Below are positions 1-7,341 of a stretch of 64,000 bases of DNA, one piece after another (the stretch's first letter is position 1; each line of letters starts with the position of its first letter). A model generated the notes under the pieces. That model worked only from the letters and a program-made list of their open reading frames with translations. It was not told where the DNA came from and searched no databases. Position numbers and translations under genes: made by a program. This stretch comes from JAMHWF01 sp035911095. GTDB taxonomy: Bacteria; Pseudomonadota; Gammaproteobacteria; Burkholderiales; Burkholderiaceae_C. Location of the stretch: the NCBI GenBank assembly GCA_035911095.1, contig JAMHWF010000027.1:1-64000 (forward strand). The letters run 5' to 3'.

Positions 1-879
1 CGCGCCGGCCGGGCGCTCGTAGCTGCCGTGATAGGCGATCGTCGCGGCCTCGCGCAGCCGGCGCGAGGCCGCGACCATCTGCTCCTGGCGCGCGCGGATG
101 CTCAGGATCTGCTCGATCGCCGGCGTCGCCTGCTCCTCGTTCAGCGGCGCGTCGACCACGTCGCGCAGCTCGGCCACGACGATGCCCTCGCGGCTGTCGT
201 AGCGCAGCAGCTGGCCGGTCTTCATCGTCGCCAGGCGCTGGCGCACCGCGGGCGGCAGGTGCTCGGCCTGGCGCTGCACGTTGGCGATCACCGCGACGTC
301 GCCGCCGGCCTTGCGCACGCGGGCGACGGCCTCGCGCAGGCTGGGGGCGCGCTCCAGCCCGTCGATCAGCTCGGCCTTGCCGTCGGGCAGCTGGGCGAAG
401 CGGATCTCGTCGAAGCGGTAGAGCCTGCGCCCGGCGAAGAGGTCCGGGTGCTCGCGGTAGAAGGCGCGCACGGCACCGCCGTCGGGCTTCGGTGCCGCAT
501 CCGCCTCGCGCCCCATCGCGGCACGGGCGATGACATCGCGCCGCGCCGCGTCGAGGTCCTGCAGCACGGTCGGGTCGTGGTCGAGCGCCTGGGCCACCGC
601 GTGCTGCACCAGCAGCTCGCGCTGGATCAGGCGGTCGAGGATCTCGCGCCGCACCTGCTCGATGTTGGCCTCGGTCACGCCGCGGCTCGTCCTGAGCACG
701 TGGTTGATCTGGTGCACGGTGATCTCCTCGCCGTTCACCGTCGCGGCGACCTGGGAGGCACCGCCCGCGCCACCGCCGTCGCCGCAAGCGGCGAGCCCGA
801 GCACGGCCGCGGCCGCCGCAGCGAGCGGCAGGCGCCGCAGGGTCGAGGCGCGCGGCCTCGCGGACAGGGGTCGTTTCAT
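1..879 (-). CDS. EpsD-family peptidyl-prolyl cis-trans isomerase (3' part lies beyond window)
   Basis: About 293 codons are visible and the C-terminus runs off the left edge. The protein begins with a basic n-region, an Ala-rich hydrophobic core and a lipobox (LAACG, about residues 29-33), so it should be an envelope lipoprotein. It then shows the VNGEEITVHQIN start typical of SurA/PpiC-like chaperones. The continuous helical N-domain and the LFAGRRLYRFDEI segment match the EpsD family, which occurs in exopolysaccharide/exosortase loci of betaproteobacteria. It is the last gene seen in a leftward run that starts with the PEP-CTERM gene. Probable role: folding or assembly of secreted or outer-membrane proteins of the EPS machinery, or of the receptor upstream. 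The family call is good; the client is inference. Confidence 0.8.
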   Translation of the reverse strand, partial: MKRPLSARPRASTLRRLPLAAAAAAVLGLAACGDGGGAGGASQVAATVNGEEITVHQINHVLRTSRGVTEANIEQVRREILDRLIQRELLVQHAVAQALDHDPTVLQDLDAARRDVIARAAMGREADAAPKPDGGAVRAFYREHPDLFAGRRLYRFDEIRFAQLPDGKAELIDGLERAPSLREAVARVRKAGGDVAVIANVQRQAEHLPPAVRQRLATMKTGQLLRYDSREGIVVAELRDVVDAPLNEEQATPAIEQILSIRARQEQMVAASRRLREAATIAYHGSYERPAGA

Positions 880-883
880 CGGC

Positions 884-1234
884 TCAGCGGTCCTGGTCTG
901 CATTCGGTTCCTGCGGGCGGTAGTCGACGACGAAGCGAAACTGCTTGCCGGCGTCGAGGATCACTTCCTTCTGGCCGCGACGCAGGATGCGGATCTCCAC
1001 CTTCAGCGTCGCGTAGCCGTCGTGCTCGAACAGCTCGTCGTAGATCGACAGCAGCACGGCCTTCACGTATTGCGGGCTCGACGGCAGCGGCCGCACCGGC
1101 GCGGCGGCAGCCGGAGTCGCGCCCTTGACGACGGGCCGCGGTGCGTCGCCCCGCGGCGTCACCGGGGGGTCCGCGTCATCGGAGAACGCGGCCGCTTCCG
1201 TCCGCAACGACCATGGCTCGATGTGTCGGTCCAT
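884..1234 (-). CDS. small hypothetical protein
   Basis: This 116-residue protein is not recognised. The N-terminal 50 residues are polar and Pro/Ala-rich. The C-terminal half looks folded, with SIYDELFEHDGYATLKVEIRI followed by a basic strand and KQFRFVVDYRP. No signal peptide or membrane segment is visible. ATG at 1234 is chosen because GGAG lies about 6 nt upstream; an in-frame GTG at 1240 is the alternative. It sits 18 nt after the repeat lipoprotein gene and 4 nt before the EpsD-like gene, so it is probably co-transcribed. Codon third positions are strongly GC, as in its neighbours. Confidence 0.6.
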   Translation of the reverse strand: MDRHIEPWSLRTEAAAFSDDADPPVTPRGDAPRPVVKGATPAAAAPVRPLPSSPQYVKAVLLSIYDELFEHDGYATLKVEIRILRRGQKEVILDAGKQFRFVVDYRPQEPNADQDR

Positions 1235-1252
1235 TCCCACTCCGTGTCCATC

Positions 1253-2182
1253 TCAAGGTTTCACTGCGGTGCCGTCCACCGAGGCCGAGACCAGTTGCTG
1301 CGACTCGGAGGCGGTGTCCGAGCGCAGCAGCACGCCGCTGCCGCGCGCCACCCACTGCGTGGTCTGCAACTGCCCCGAGGTCATCAGGTCGACGGTGAAC
1401 TTGCAGGCGTTCGCGAACGTGCCGGCGGGCACCGTGACGTTCTCGAAGCCGTCGAAGACGATGCGCGTGGTGCCGGCGAACGGCGCCGGCGCCGCCGCGG
1501 CGGGCGCGAAGCTCAGGGTCGCGACCGAGAGCAGGCTGCGCGCCTCGCCCTTCGCGAGGGAGAAGTCGAGCTCCGGGCGCGCCGGCGACATCGACAGGGT
1601 CTGCGTCACCTCGCCGGCGCTGCCGTCGAAGCGCGCCTCGGTGGCGAGCACCTCGACCGCCTCGTCGGCCAGCGTCAGGTAGACCGCGCCGGCGAAGGTC
1701 TCGTCGGGCACGCCGGCCGAGCTCACGGTCTCGGACAGGCCGATGCGGGTCGCGGCACGGCCGCCGGTGGTCGCCGGGCCTTCGACCGTCCAGGTCTGGC
1801 GCGCGCTGCGGTCGGCCGCGCCGCTGGTCGTCACCCGGTACTCGTACTGGGCGACCGTGCCGGCCTTGGCGTAGAGATCGGCGTTCAGGCACTCGTTCGC
1901 CGCGGTCGGGGCCGTCGGCTCGGTGGGTTCCGCCGGTTCGGTGGGCCCCGTCGGCTCGGTCGGCTCGGTCGGCTCCGTGGGCTCGGTCGGCTCCGTGGGC
2001 TCGGTGGGTTCGGTCGGCTCCGTCGGCTCGCTCGGCGACGAGGGCTCGGACGGCTCGATGACGTCGCGCCCGTTGGTGCCGCTGCCGCCCCCACAGGCGG
2101 CGAGCAGGCCGATGGCGGCCAGCAGCAGGAGCCGGCTCGCAAGGGTCTCCAGCCGGGTGCGGAAGGAGGAAGGAAGACTCAT
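1253..2182 (-). CDS. Thr-Glu-Pro repeat lipoprotein
   Basis: The protein has 309 residues. A hydrophobic signal segment ends in a lipobox (LLAACGG, about residues 26-32), predicting lipidation and envelope anchoring. Residues of about 40-90 form a low-complexity stalk made of about a dozen Glu-Pro-Thr units. The rest is a beta-rich globular domain with no recognised family; it contains FDGFENVTVPAGTF, reminiscent of domains found in secreted lipoproteins. The stalk would hold the domain away from the membrane. The gene lies 11 nt downstream of the TonB receptor gene. A role as an accessory surface or periplasmic component of the heme system is inferred from position only. Repeat copy number may vary between strains. 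Confidence 0.75.
   Translation of the reverse strand: MSLPSSFRTRLETLASRLLLLAAIGLLAACGGGSGTNGRDVIEPSEPSSPSEPTEPTEPTEPTEPTEPTEPTEPTEPTGPTEPAEPTEPTAPTAANECLNADLYAKAGTVAQYEYRVTTSGAADRSARQTWTVEGPATTGGRAATRIGLSETVSSAGVPDETFAGAVYLTLADEAVEVLATEARFDGSAGEVTQTLSMSPARPELDFSLAKGEARSLLSVATLSFAPAAAAPAPFAGTTRIVFDGFENVTVPAGTFANACKFTVDLMTSGQLQTTQWVARGSGVLLRSDTASESQQLVSASVDGTAVKP
1910..2060. repeat. 9-bp tandem repeat coding for Glu-Pro-Thr units
   Basis: This is a tract of near-identical 9-bp units (variants of GGCTCGGTC on the + strand) inside the lipoprotein gene. It encodes the Pro-rich stalk. The units differ mainly at synonymous sites, so selection appears to keep the peptide pattern. Unit gain or loss stays in frame. 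Confidence 0.85.
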
Positions 2183-2193
2183 CGGGCGTGACC

Positions 2194-4668
2194 TCAGATC
2201 TGCACCGTCAGCGCGAAGCGCACCGATCGACCGGGGCCCTGCAAGCCGATCACGTTGCCGAGCTCGTCCCCGTTGTGGCACCAGTTCTTGTTGAAGAGGT
2301 TGTGGACGGACAGCTGCGCGCGCACCCGCTCGGTCGGCTTCCAGGCGACGAAGGCGTCCTGCAAGGTCACCGCGCCCTGGGCGACGCCGCCCTCGACGAG
2401 GCGGCCGCAGGACTGGGTGCTGGCCGTCAGCTCGGTGGCGCCGAACAGCACGATCTGGTCTTCCTGCTGGCGCAGGTGGTAGCCGAGCTCGAGCCGTCCG
2501 GAATCGAGCGGTCGCCAGCCGAGCGAGAGGTTGGCCGTGGTGCCGGGGATGCCGGCGGTGAAGGGCAGCTCGACGCCGGTCAGCCCGTTGCGCCGGTTGG
2601 CCCAGATGCGGGCGACGTTGAGCTGGCCGTACCACTGCGGCCGCTCGTAGGTGGCTTCGAACTCGAGCCCGTGACGGTCCTCGCTGTAGGGCTGCACGAT
2701 GCGGTCGCCGCTCACGGCCAGGTAGCTCGCGCCGACGAGGCGGGTGCTGGCGATGCGGAAGTAGCTGAGGCGCGCCGACGCGTCGGCCATCAGGCGGCGC
2801 AGCAGGCCGGCCCCGTCGTCGGTGCCGCCGGCCTGCGCGGGCGCCCAGGCGAGCGCGACCTCGCGGGCGATCGAATGCGTGGGCGCCAGCCGGTCGCCGC
2901 AGCCGTTGGGCGCGATCGGCTCGCCGTCGGCGCTGAAGAAACCCGAGCAGGGGCTGGCCGCGCCGGTGGCGAAGTGGTCGGTGATCAGCGGCGGGCGGAA
3001 GGCCTTGCGCCAGCCATAGCTCAGCTGCCAGGGGCCCTGCCCCGGCTGCCAGGCGAGCATCAGGTTCGGCGTCCAGCGCCGGAAGCGGTAGCTCGACGCC
3101 TCGCCGAGCCCTTCGAGCACCTCGCGCGCCGCACCGTCGGCCGTCAGGCGATAGCGGTCGAGACGCAGGCCGGGGGTCAGCGTCAGGTCGGCCCAGGCCA
3201 TGGTCGCCTGGCCGATCAGCGCCTGCGAGCTGCGCGTGCCCGGCGGCTGCTGGCCGTCGAAGCCGTCCGGGTAGCGCCCCTCGGGCCCGTTCATCAGCGG
3301 GTTCTCGGTCAGGCGGCGCAGGTCGCGCCGGTTGTCGACCCACTGCATGCCGACGGTGACCACGCCCGAGACGGGCCCGAGACGGTAGGCGGTGTCGTTG
3401 AACAGCTCGCCGGTCCAGATGCGGTACTTCCAGCGGTCTTCCATCCAGCCGGTCGCGCCGCCGACCGCGTTCCAGACGCAGGGCGTGCCGCAGGGCACGG
3501 TGAAGCTGCTCTCGCCGGCGCCGGTGAGCATCAGGTTGTCGAGGTCGGTGACCTCGCGCGCGAGCGTGCCGCGCAGCTTGATCCAGGAGTCGACGGGCTG
3601 GTACTTGAGCTGCAGGTTGAGCGTCTCGTCGTCGATCGACTGGTGCACGTAGCCGCCGACGAAGGCATTGCTCGAGTTGGCGTCGTAGGGCGTGTAGGTC
3701 GGCCCGCTGGTGAAGGCGGTGCGGCTCAGCTCGAGGTGCAGGTCGGGCCGCGCGAAGACGCCGAGCTTGAGCAGGCTGCCATTGATGCTGTTGGCGGTGG
3801 CCCGCATGCGCCGGCCGCTGGCGCGCTTGATGTCACCGCTGTCGCGCCGCGTCAGCGACACCAGCAGGTCGGACTGGTCCGTCGGGCGGCCGTAGGCGGC
3901 GCCCATCCACAGGCGCTCGTGGCTGTTGCCGTCGAAGCCGAACTTCAGCAGGCCGCCGGCGCGCTGGCCGGGGCGCAGCAGGTCGGCCGCCGTCTTGGTC
4001 GTCGCCAGCACCGCGCCGCCGACGGCGCCGGCGCCGGTCAGCACCGAGGGGCTGCGCTCGACGGTCACCGACTTGATCAGCTCGGGCTCGATGAAGACGC
4101 CGCTGCCGAAGCGGTACTTCTCGAAGCCCTTGACCGCGCCGTCGATCTTGAACAGCACGTCCTCGTTGCCGCGGAAGCCGCGCACGTTGAACTTCATGCC
4201 GGTCGCGCGCGGGCCGCCGTCGACCGACACGCCGGGCACGGTCTTGACGACGTCGAAGATCGTCGCCGGCTGGCGCTGCTCGATCTCGGCGGCGTCGATC
4301 GTCGTCGCGGGCGCGCCGGTCGAGAGCCGGCGCCCCTCGGGCGGGCGCTCGCCGGAGACGGTGACGGCGGGCAGCGTGGCGTCAGGCGGTGCCGGCGGGG
4401 TGACCACGGCCGGTGCGGGCGGGGCGGCGACCGGGGCCTCGACGGCAGGGCCCGCCGGGGCGCTGGCCGCCGCCTCGGCGGGCGCGGGCACGGCGGTGGG
4501 CGCGTCGACGCCAGGCGCCGGCCCGGCAGCGGGCTCGGCCGCGGACGCGGGGGGCGCTTCGGCCTGGGCGAAGGCCACCGGCGAAAGGCACAGCAGCAGC
4601 GCCGCCAGCAGCGCCGGCCGCGTGTCCGCCGCCCGCCGGCCGCGGGCCGTGCAAGGGGTGCGCGTCAT
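2194..4668 (-). CDS. TonB-dependent heme/hemoglobin-type receptor
   Basis: An 824-residue outer-membrane receptor. A signal peptide ends near residue 35 (VAFAQA). Residues 37-98 are an unusual Ala/Pro linker, followed by a TonB box (LPAVTVSGE, about 99-107). The plug domain carries IFDVVKTVPGVSV, NVRGFRG and the VERSPSVLTGAGAVGGAV signature. The rest is a 22-strand-type barrel ending in a final aromatic strand (FALTVQI). The plug and the FRPP segment, where heme receptors have FRAP, place it among heme/hemoglobin receptors of the HasR/HmuR/TIGR01786 type. It overlaps the preceding gene by 4 nt (ATGA), so it is translationally coupled. A Fur box and hemP lie upstream of this operon. The exact ligand is inferred. 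Confidence 0.85.
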   Translation of the reverse strand: MTRTPCTARGRRAADTRPALLAALLLCLSPVAFAQAEAPPASAAEPAAGPAPGVDAPTAVPAPAEAAASAPAGPAVEAPVAAPPAPAVVTPPAPPDATLPAVTVSGERPPEGRRLSTGAPATTIDAAEIEQRQPATIFDVVKTVPGVSVDGGPRATGMKFNVRGFRGNEDVLFKIDGAVKGFEKYRFGSGVFIEPELIKSVTVERSPSVLTGAGAVGGAVLATTKTAADLLRPGQRAGGLLKFGFDGNSHERLWMGAAYGRPTDQSDLLVSLTRRDSGDIKRASGRRMRATANSINGSLLKLGVFARPDLHLELSRTAFTSGPTYTPYDANSSNAFVGGYVHQSIDDETLNLQLKYQPVDSWIKLRGTLAREVTDLDNLMLTGAGESSFTVPCGTPCVWNAVGGATGWMEDRWKYRIWTGELFNDTAYRLGPVSGVVTVGMQWVDNRRDLRRLTENPLMNGPEGRYPDGFDGQQPPGTRSSQALIGQATMAWADLTLTPGLRLDRYRLTADGAAREVLEGLGEASSYRFRRWTPNLMLAWQPGQGPWQLSYGWRKAFRPPLITDHFATGAASPCSGFFSADGEPIAPNGCGDRLAPTHSIAREVALAWAPAQAGGTDDGAGLLRRLMADASARLSYFRIASTRLVGASYLAVSGDRIVQPYSEDRHGLEFEATYERPQWYGQLNVARIWANRRNGLTGVELPFTAGIPGTTANLSLGWRPLDSGRLELGYHLRQQEDQIVLFGATELTASTQSCGRLVEGGVAQGAVTLQDAFVAWKPTERVRAQLSVHNLFNKNWCHNGDELGNVIGLQGPGRSVRFALTVQI

Positions 4669-5498
4669 GGCGAGGTCAGCAACGCGGCGATCTCGCCGAA
4701 CTGACGCGCGACCAGGCTGGTGCGGACGAGCGGGAAGCGGCGCCGCGTCGTCGCCGACGGCGGCGTGACGGCCGCGGCCGGGCTCGCGTAGACGACGAGG
4801 TTGTCCAGGCTCATGTGGCCGACCGTGGCGCTGAAGTCGAAGCGGTACGGCCCGGCCGCGGGCACGTCGCGCCAGATCCAGAACCACTCGCCGTCGGTCG
4901 TGGTGTTGGCCTCCATCGCACCGCCGGGGCCGGTCGGCATGTCGATCGTGCCGTCGACGCGGAAGGTGCTCACCCCGGTGGCGACGCTGCCGTTGAGCAT
5001 CACGTCGAGGTTCGGCAGCACGCCCTTCGTCCCGCTGCGCATGACGACGGTGCGCGTGGCGCTGGTGGCGGGCACGGCGCCGCTCAGGTCGCTGACGATC
5101 AGGTTGAAGACCAGCGGCGGCCCGGGCACCTGCCCGTAGGCCAGGCCGTAGATGTTGCCCGCGCCGGTGATGAGGCCGGTGCCGCTCGTCTCCGTCAGCA
5201 CCGCCGAGGTCTGGGCCGAGAGGCCGACGGTCGGGGTCGAGAAGACCCAGCTGCCGCGCGCATCCGGGATGAAGCCGCCCCACTCCGCGTAGAGCGCGCC
5301 GGGCGCCTGGGTGTCCCAGCGCGACGGGCCGAGCCCGAGGAAGGCGTTCTCGGGCGTGTTGAACGAGTGCCACATGTGCGGCACCGGGTCGTCGCCCAGC
5401 GTCACCGCCAGCGCGCGCGAGGCGGGGCTGAACAGCAGGCCGAGCAGGGCCGACGCGACGAGGACCTTGCGCCACAGAAGCAGGTACGACGAGGACAT
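4665..5498 (-). CDS. secreted protein of unknown family, coupled to the receptor
   Basis: A 277-residue protein with a clear signal peptide (hydrophobic LLLWRKVLVASALLGLLF, cleavage near SRALA). The mature part is beta-rich with many Thr/Gly/Val and the early motif HMWHSFNTPENAFLGLGP, which contains two histidines. There is no PEP-CTERM tail or lipobox. The C-terminus is basic (TTRRRFPLV) and ends TSP. I do not recognise the family. Its stop overlaps the start of the TonB receptor gene by 4 nt, suggesting matched synthesis. It could be a soluble partner of the receptor, for example a heme-binding or presenting protein. That is inference from position and the exposed His/Tyr residues. Confidence 0.75.
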   Translation of the reverse strand: MSSSYLLLWRKVLVASALLGLLFSPASRALAVTLGDDPVPHMWHSFNTPENAFLGLGPSRWDTQAPGALYAEWGGFIPDARGSWVFSTPTVGLSAQTSAVLTETSGTGLITGAGNIYGLAYGQVPGPPLVFNLIVSDLSGAVPATSATRTVVMRSGTKGVLPNLDVMLNGSVATGVSTFRVDGTIDMPTGPGGAMEANTTTDGEWFWIWRDVPAAGPYRFDFSATVGHMSLDNLVVYASPAAAVTPPSATTRRRFPLVRTSLVARQFGEIAALLTSP

Positions 5499-5531
5499 GG
5501 AAACCAGCAACAGGGGGACGTGCGTCGACCG

Positions 5532-5565
5532 CCCACGCGCCGGCCGGAGCCGGCCGGCGCGTGGG
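5532..5565. terminator. perfect 16-bp-arm hairpin
   Basis: The left arm at 5532-5547 and the right arm at 5550-5565 are exact reverse complements around a 2-nt centre (AG). The stem is almost all G/C. It lies just after the PEP-CTERM stop codon and before the next gene on the minus strand. No U-tract follows, so it could act as a partial terminator, an mRNA 3'-end stabiliser or a processing signal that lowers expression of the downstream genes. Confidence 0.75.
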
Positions 5566-5569
5566 GCAA

Positions 5570-5589
5570 CCACCCGCGCACGCGGGTGG
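5570..5589. terminator. perfect 9-bp-arm hairpin, tandem with the previous one
   Basis: Arms CCACCCGCG (5570-5578) and CGCGGGTGG (5581-5589) are exact complements with a 2-nt centre. It starts 8 nt beyond the PEP-CTERM stop on the transcribed strand and is followed at once by the 16-bp hairpin. The pair likely separates expression of the exported protein from the receptor genes. Confidence 0.7.
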
Positions 5590-5596
5590 AACGCGC

Positions 5597-6421
5597 TCAG
5601 GCGCTGGCGGGCAGCGACTTGTCGGCGCGCGGACGGCGACGGGCGATGCCACCGATCAGCCCCAGTCCGGCCGTGAACAGCGCGTAGGTGCTGGTCTCGG
5701 GCACGGCGACGACCTGGGTGAAGGTGTCGCTCTGCGTCAGCCGCAGGTCATACAGCTGCGCGTGCTGCACGCCGTTGAACGACAGCGAGTAGCTCGCGAT
5801 GTCGTCGTAGCTGGCGAGGTCCCACTGGTAGGCGTAGAGGTTGATGTAGATGTTCTCTTCGCCGGTGGGCATCGTCACCGTGCCGTTGTCGACCTTGGCC
5901 AGCGTCTCGCTGAAGTCGGCGGCGAGCGTCGTGGTCGTGCTGTCGCCGAAGGTCAGCGTCAGGGTCGGCGCGGCCCGGTTCCAGAAGTCATAGGTCCAGG
6001 CTTCGCCGATCGCCACCTGGTAGACGATGTTGCTCAGGTCGGCGATCGGCGTGCTGTCGGTCGCGATGATCCCGCCACCGTTGTAGTTGAGCTCCGCGCT
6101 GAAGCCGCCGAAGTAGATGCTGCCGCCCGCCGGGTACGGGCCGCCAGCGGGGCCGTTGACCTTGGTCAGGTAGGCGGCATCGGCGTTGGTGTTGACCTGC
6201 GAGGCGATGCCCGGCGCGGGCCAGGGCGCGGTGCCGGGGAAGCCGCCGAAGCCGGGGCCGCTGCCGACCGAGCTGAGGTCGCTCCAGTAGTTGTCGGCCA
6301 CGTTGCCGGTGAGCAGCGACGTGTAGTCGATCGGGTCGTAGTCAGCCGCCTTGGCCGTCCCTGCCGCCATCATCACCGCCGCGACGGCGGCGAGCGCGAT
6401 GGGTTTGAAGCGCATTTCCAT
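5597..6421 (-). CDS. PEP-CTERM sorting-domain protein
   Basis: A 274-residue exported protein. The signal peptide ends near AGTAKA (about residue 25). The mature domain is beta-rich, with many Tyr, Asn and Gly and a final GVQHAQLYDLRL segment. Near residue 247 comes VPETSTYALF, then a Gly/Leu transmembrane stretch and an Arg cluster. This is the PEP-CTERM signal recognised by exosortase/EpsH, here with PET instead of PEP. The protein should be exported, cut at the tail and released or linked to the EPS matrix. It starts the leftward heme-receptor operon, and the only strong upstream regulatory site is a Fur box. An in-frame ATG at 6415 is an alternative start. A role as a hemophore-like or matrix heme-capture protein is inference. 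Confidence 0.85.
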   Translation of the reverse strand: MEMRFKPIALAAVAAVMMAAGTAKAADYDPIDYTSLLTGNVADNYWSDLSSVGSGPGFGGFPGTAPWPAPGIASQVNTNADAAYLTKVNGPAGGPYPAGGSIYFGGFSAELNYNGGGIIATDSTPIADLSNIVYQVAIGEAWTYDFWNRAAPTLTLTFGDSTTTTLAADFSETLAKVDNGTVTMPTGEENIYINLYAYQWDLASYDDIASYSLSFNGVQHAQLYDLRLTQSDTFTQVVAVPETSTYALFTAGLGLIGGIARRRPRADKSLPASA

Positions 6422-6854
6422 GGTTCTAGAACCTCTGAGTTGCAACCTGCGATTGAAGATGCTCCGAGAGGGAAGTCGCCCGACGCCGGCACCGGCGCCG
6501 ACAGGCACGCTCCGGCGGCGAGCGCCGGGAGCGCCGCAGGCGGACCGGGACGTGGGCAGGCCGCGTTCCGGGAACGCAATGCGGCAAGCCGCACGTCGGA
6601 CTGGTCGCGTGCTGCCTCAGCCGGATGGGCTGGAGGCAGGCGGTTCCCCAAGAGAGTCGGGCACCAAGGTCCTTCGTCGCGAAGGCAACCTGGAATGCGT
6701 GTTGACGCGGGCTGCGTGAGTCTCCGCTCTCGCGGTGGCGAGGGAGACGCGCTGGCTGCGGGCTATGGCTAGCCGGATCGGTCCGGCGAGCGTGGCTCGA
6801 CCGCGGGCTTCCGTGCATGACGGCAAGGCACCGACGATCGGTCAACCGTCACCA
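6422..6854. other. long structured 5' region of the PEP-CTERM operon
   Basis: No convincing gene lies in this 433-bp gap; the open frames are Arg-rich and atypical. It holds two adjacent perfect palindromes: GCGTTCC-G-GGAACGC (6563-6577) and TGCGGC-AA-GCCGCA (6580-6593). If transcription starts near the Fur box, this would be a long structured leader for the PEP-CTERM mRNA. Confidence 0.5.
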
Positions 6855-6873
6855 AATGATAGCGATTCTCATG
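6855..6873. promoter_or_regulatory. Fur box between PEP-CTERM operon and hemP
   Basis: The 19 bases AATGATAGCGATTCTCATG match about 15 of 19 positions of the betaproteobacterial Fur consensus (AATGAGAATGATTCTCATT). It lies in the divergent region, 152 bp before hemP and 433 bp before the PEP-CTERM gene. It should repress one or both sides when iron is sufficient. Confidence 0.75.
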
Positions 6874-7025
6874 TAGCAGGTCAATTCACACACTTGGCAC
6901 ACGTGTTTGACAGCGTCGTGACGCCATTCGTGACGGTCTGCGCTTGACACCCTCCTGGGAACGAAGGTGTTCATCGCTCTTGGTCTTGAGATTGATAACA
7001 CTTAGCATTCAGGAATCAAGGACGG

Positions 7026-7286
7026 GTGATCTCGCGTCACCGCCCTCCGTGCAACGCCAACACCGCCTCGATGTCTTCGATCGCCCTGCCTGAGACCCTC
7101 CTGGGCCCGCTCACCGTGAGCGGGAGACCTTCACAGTCCGTCGCCCGCGCCGACGGCAGCGCGCCGTCGACGCTGGTCGACAGCCAGACGCTGCTCGGCA
7201 AGCAGGGCGAGCTGCGCATCCTGCACAACAACCGCGTCTATCGCCTGCGCGTGACGATGAACGGGAAGCTCATCCTCACCGCGTGA
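7026..7286 (+). CDS. hemP: hemin uptake protein HemP
   Basis: An 86-residue protein whose C-terminal 40 residues match HemP/HmuP: VDSQTLLG, a short turn, ELRILHNNRVYRLRVT and the end NGKLILT. HemP is a small regulator or accessory factor of heme uptake found next to heme receptor genes. The first 45 residues are poorly conserved. The GTG at 7026 follows AAGGA at about 5 nt; an in-frame ATG at 7071 would give a 71-residue protein closer to the usual size. A Fur box lies upstream, and the heme-type receptor operon is divergent. This identification anchors the locus as heme uptake. Confidence 0.85.
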   Translation: MISRHRPPCNANTASMSSIALPETLLGPLTVSGRPSQSVARADGSAPSTLVDSQTLLGKQGELRILHNNRVYRLRVTMNGKLILTA

Positions 7287-7313
7287 CGCGAGCGGGCCAC
7301 CGCCGCGGATGCC

Positions 7314-7333
7314 GGCCGGCCGCGAGGCCGGCC
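7314..7333. terminator. convergent-gene hairpin with GCGA loop
   Basis: GGCCGGCC (7314-7321), a GCGA tetraloop and GGCCGGCC (7326-7333) form a perfect 8-bp stem with a GNRA-type loop. It sits between the ends of the convergent hemP and glycosyltransferase genes. It probably serves as a bidirectional transcription or decay barrier. There is no T-run. Confidence 0.6.
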
Positions 7334-7341
7334 ACCGTGAA

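Noticed and set aside
2188..4704. Very long forward frame opposite the TonB receptor
   Set aside because: It is a GC-driven shadow: Ala/Arg/Val/Gly-rich, without domains, while the minus strand has clear receptor motifs.
6426..6845. 139-codon minus frame in the PEP-CTERM leader
   Set aside because: Arg/Ser/Pro-rich with no domain, no ribosome site and overlapping palindromes; more likely leader RNA.
6907..6972. TTGACA hexamers before hemP as promoter
   Set aside because: Two TTGACA strings exist (6907 and 6944) but neither has a good -10 hexamer at 16-18 bp.
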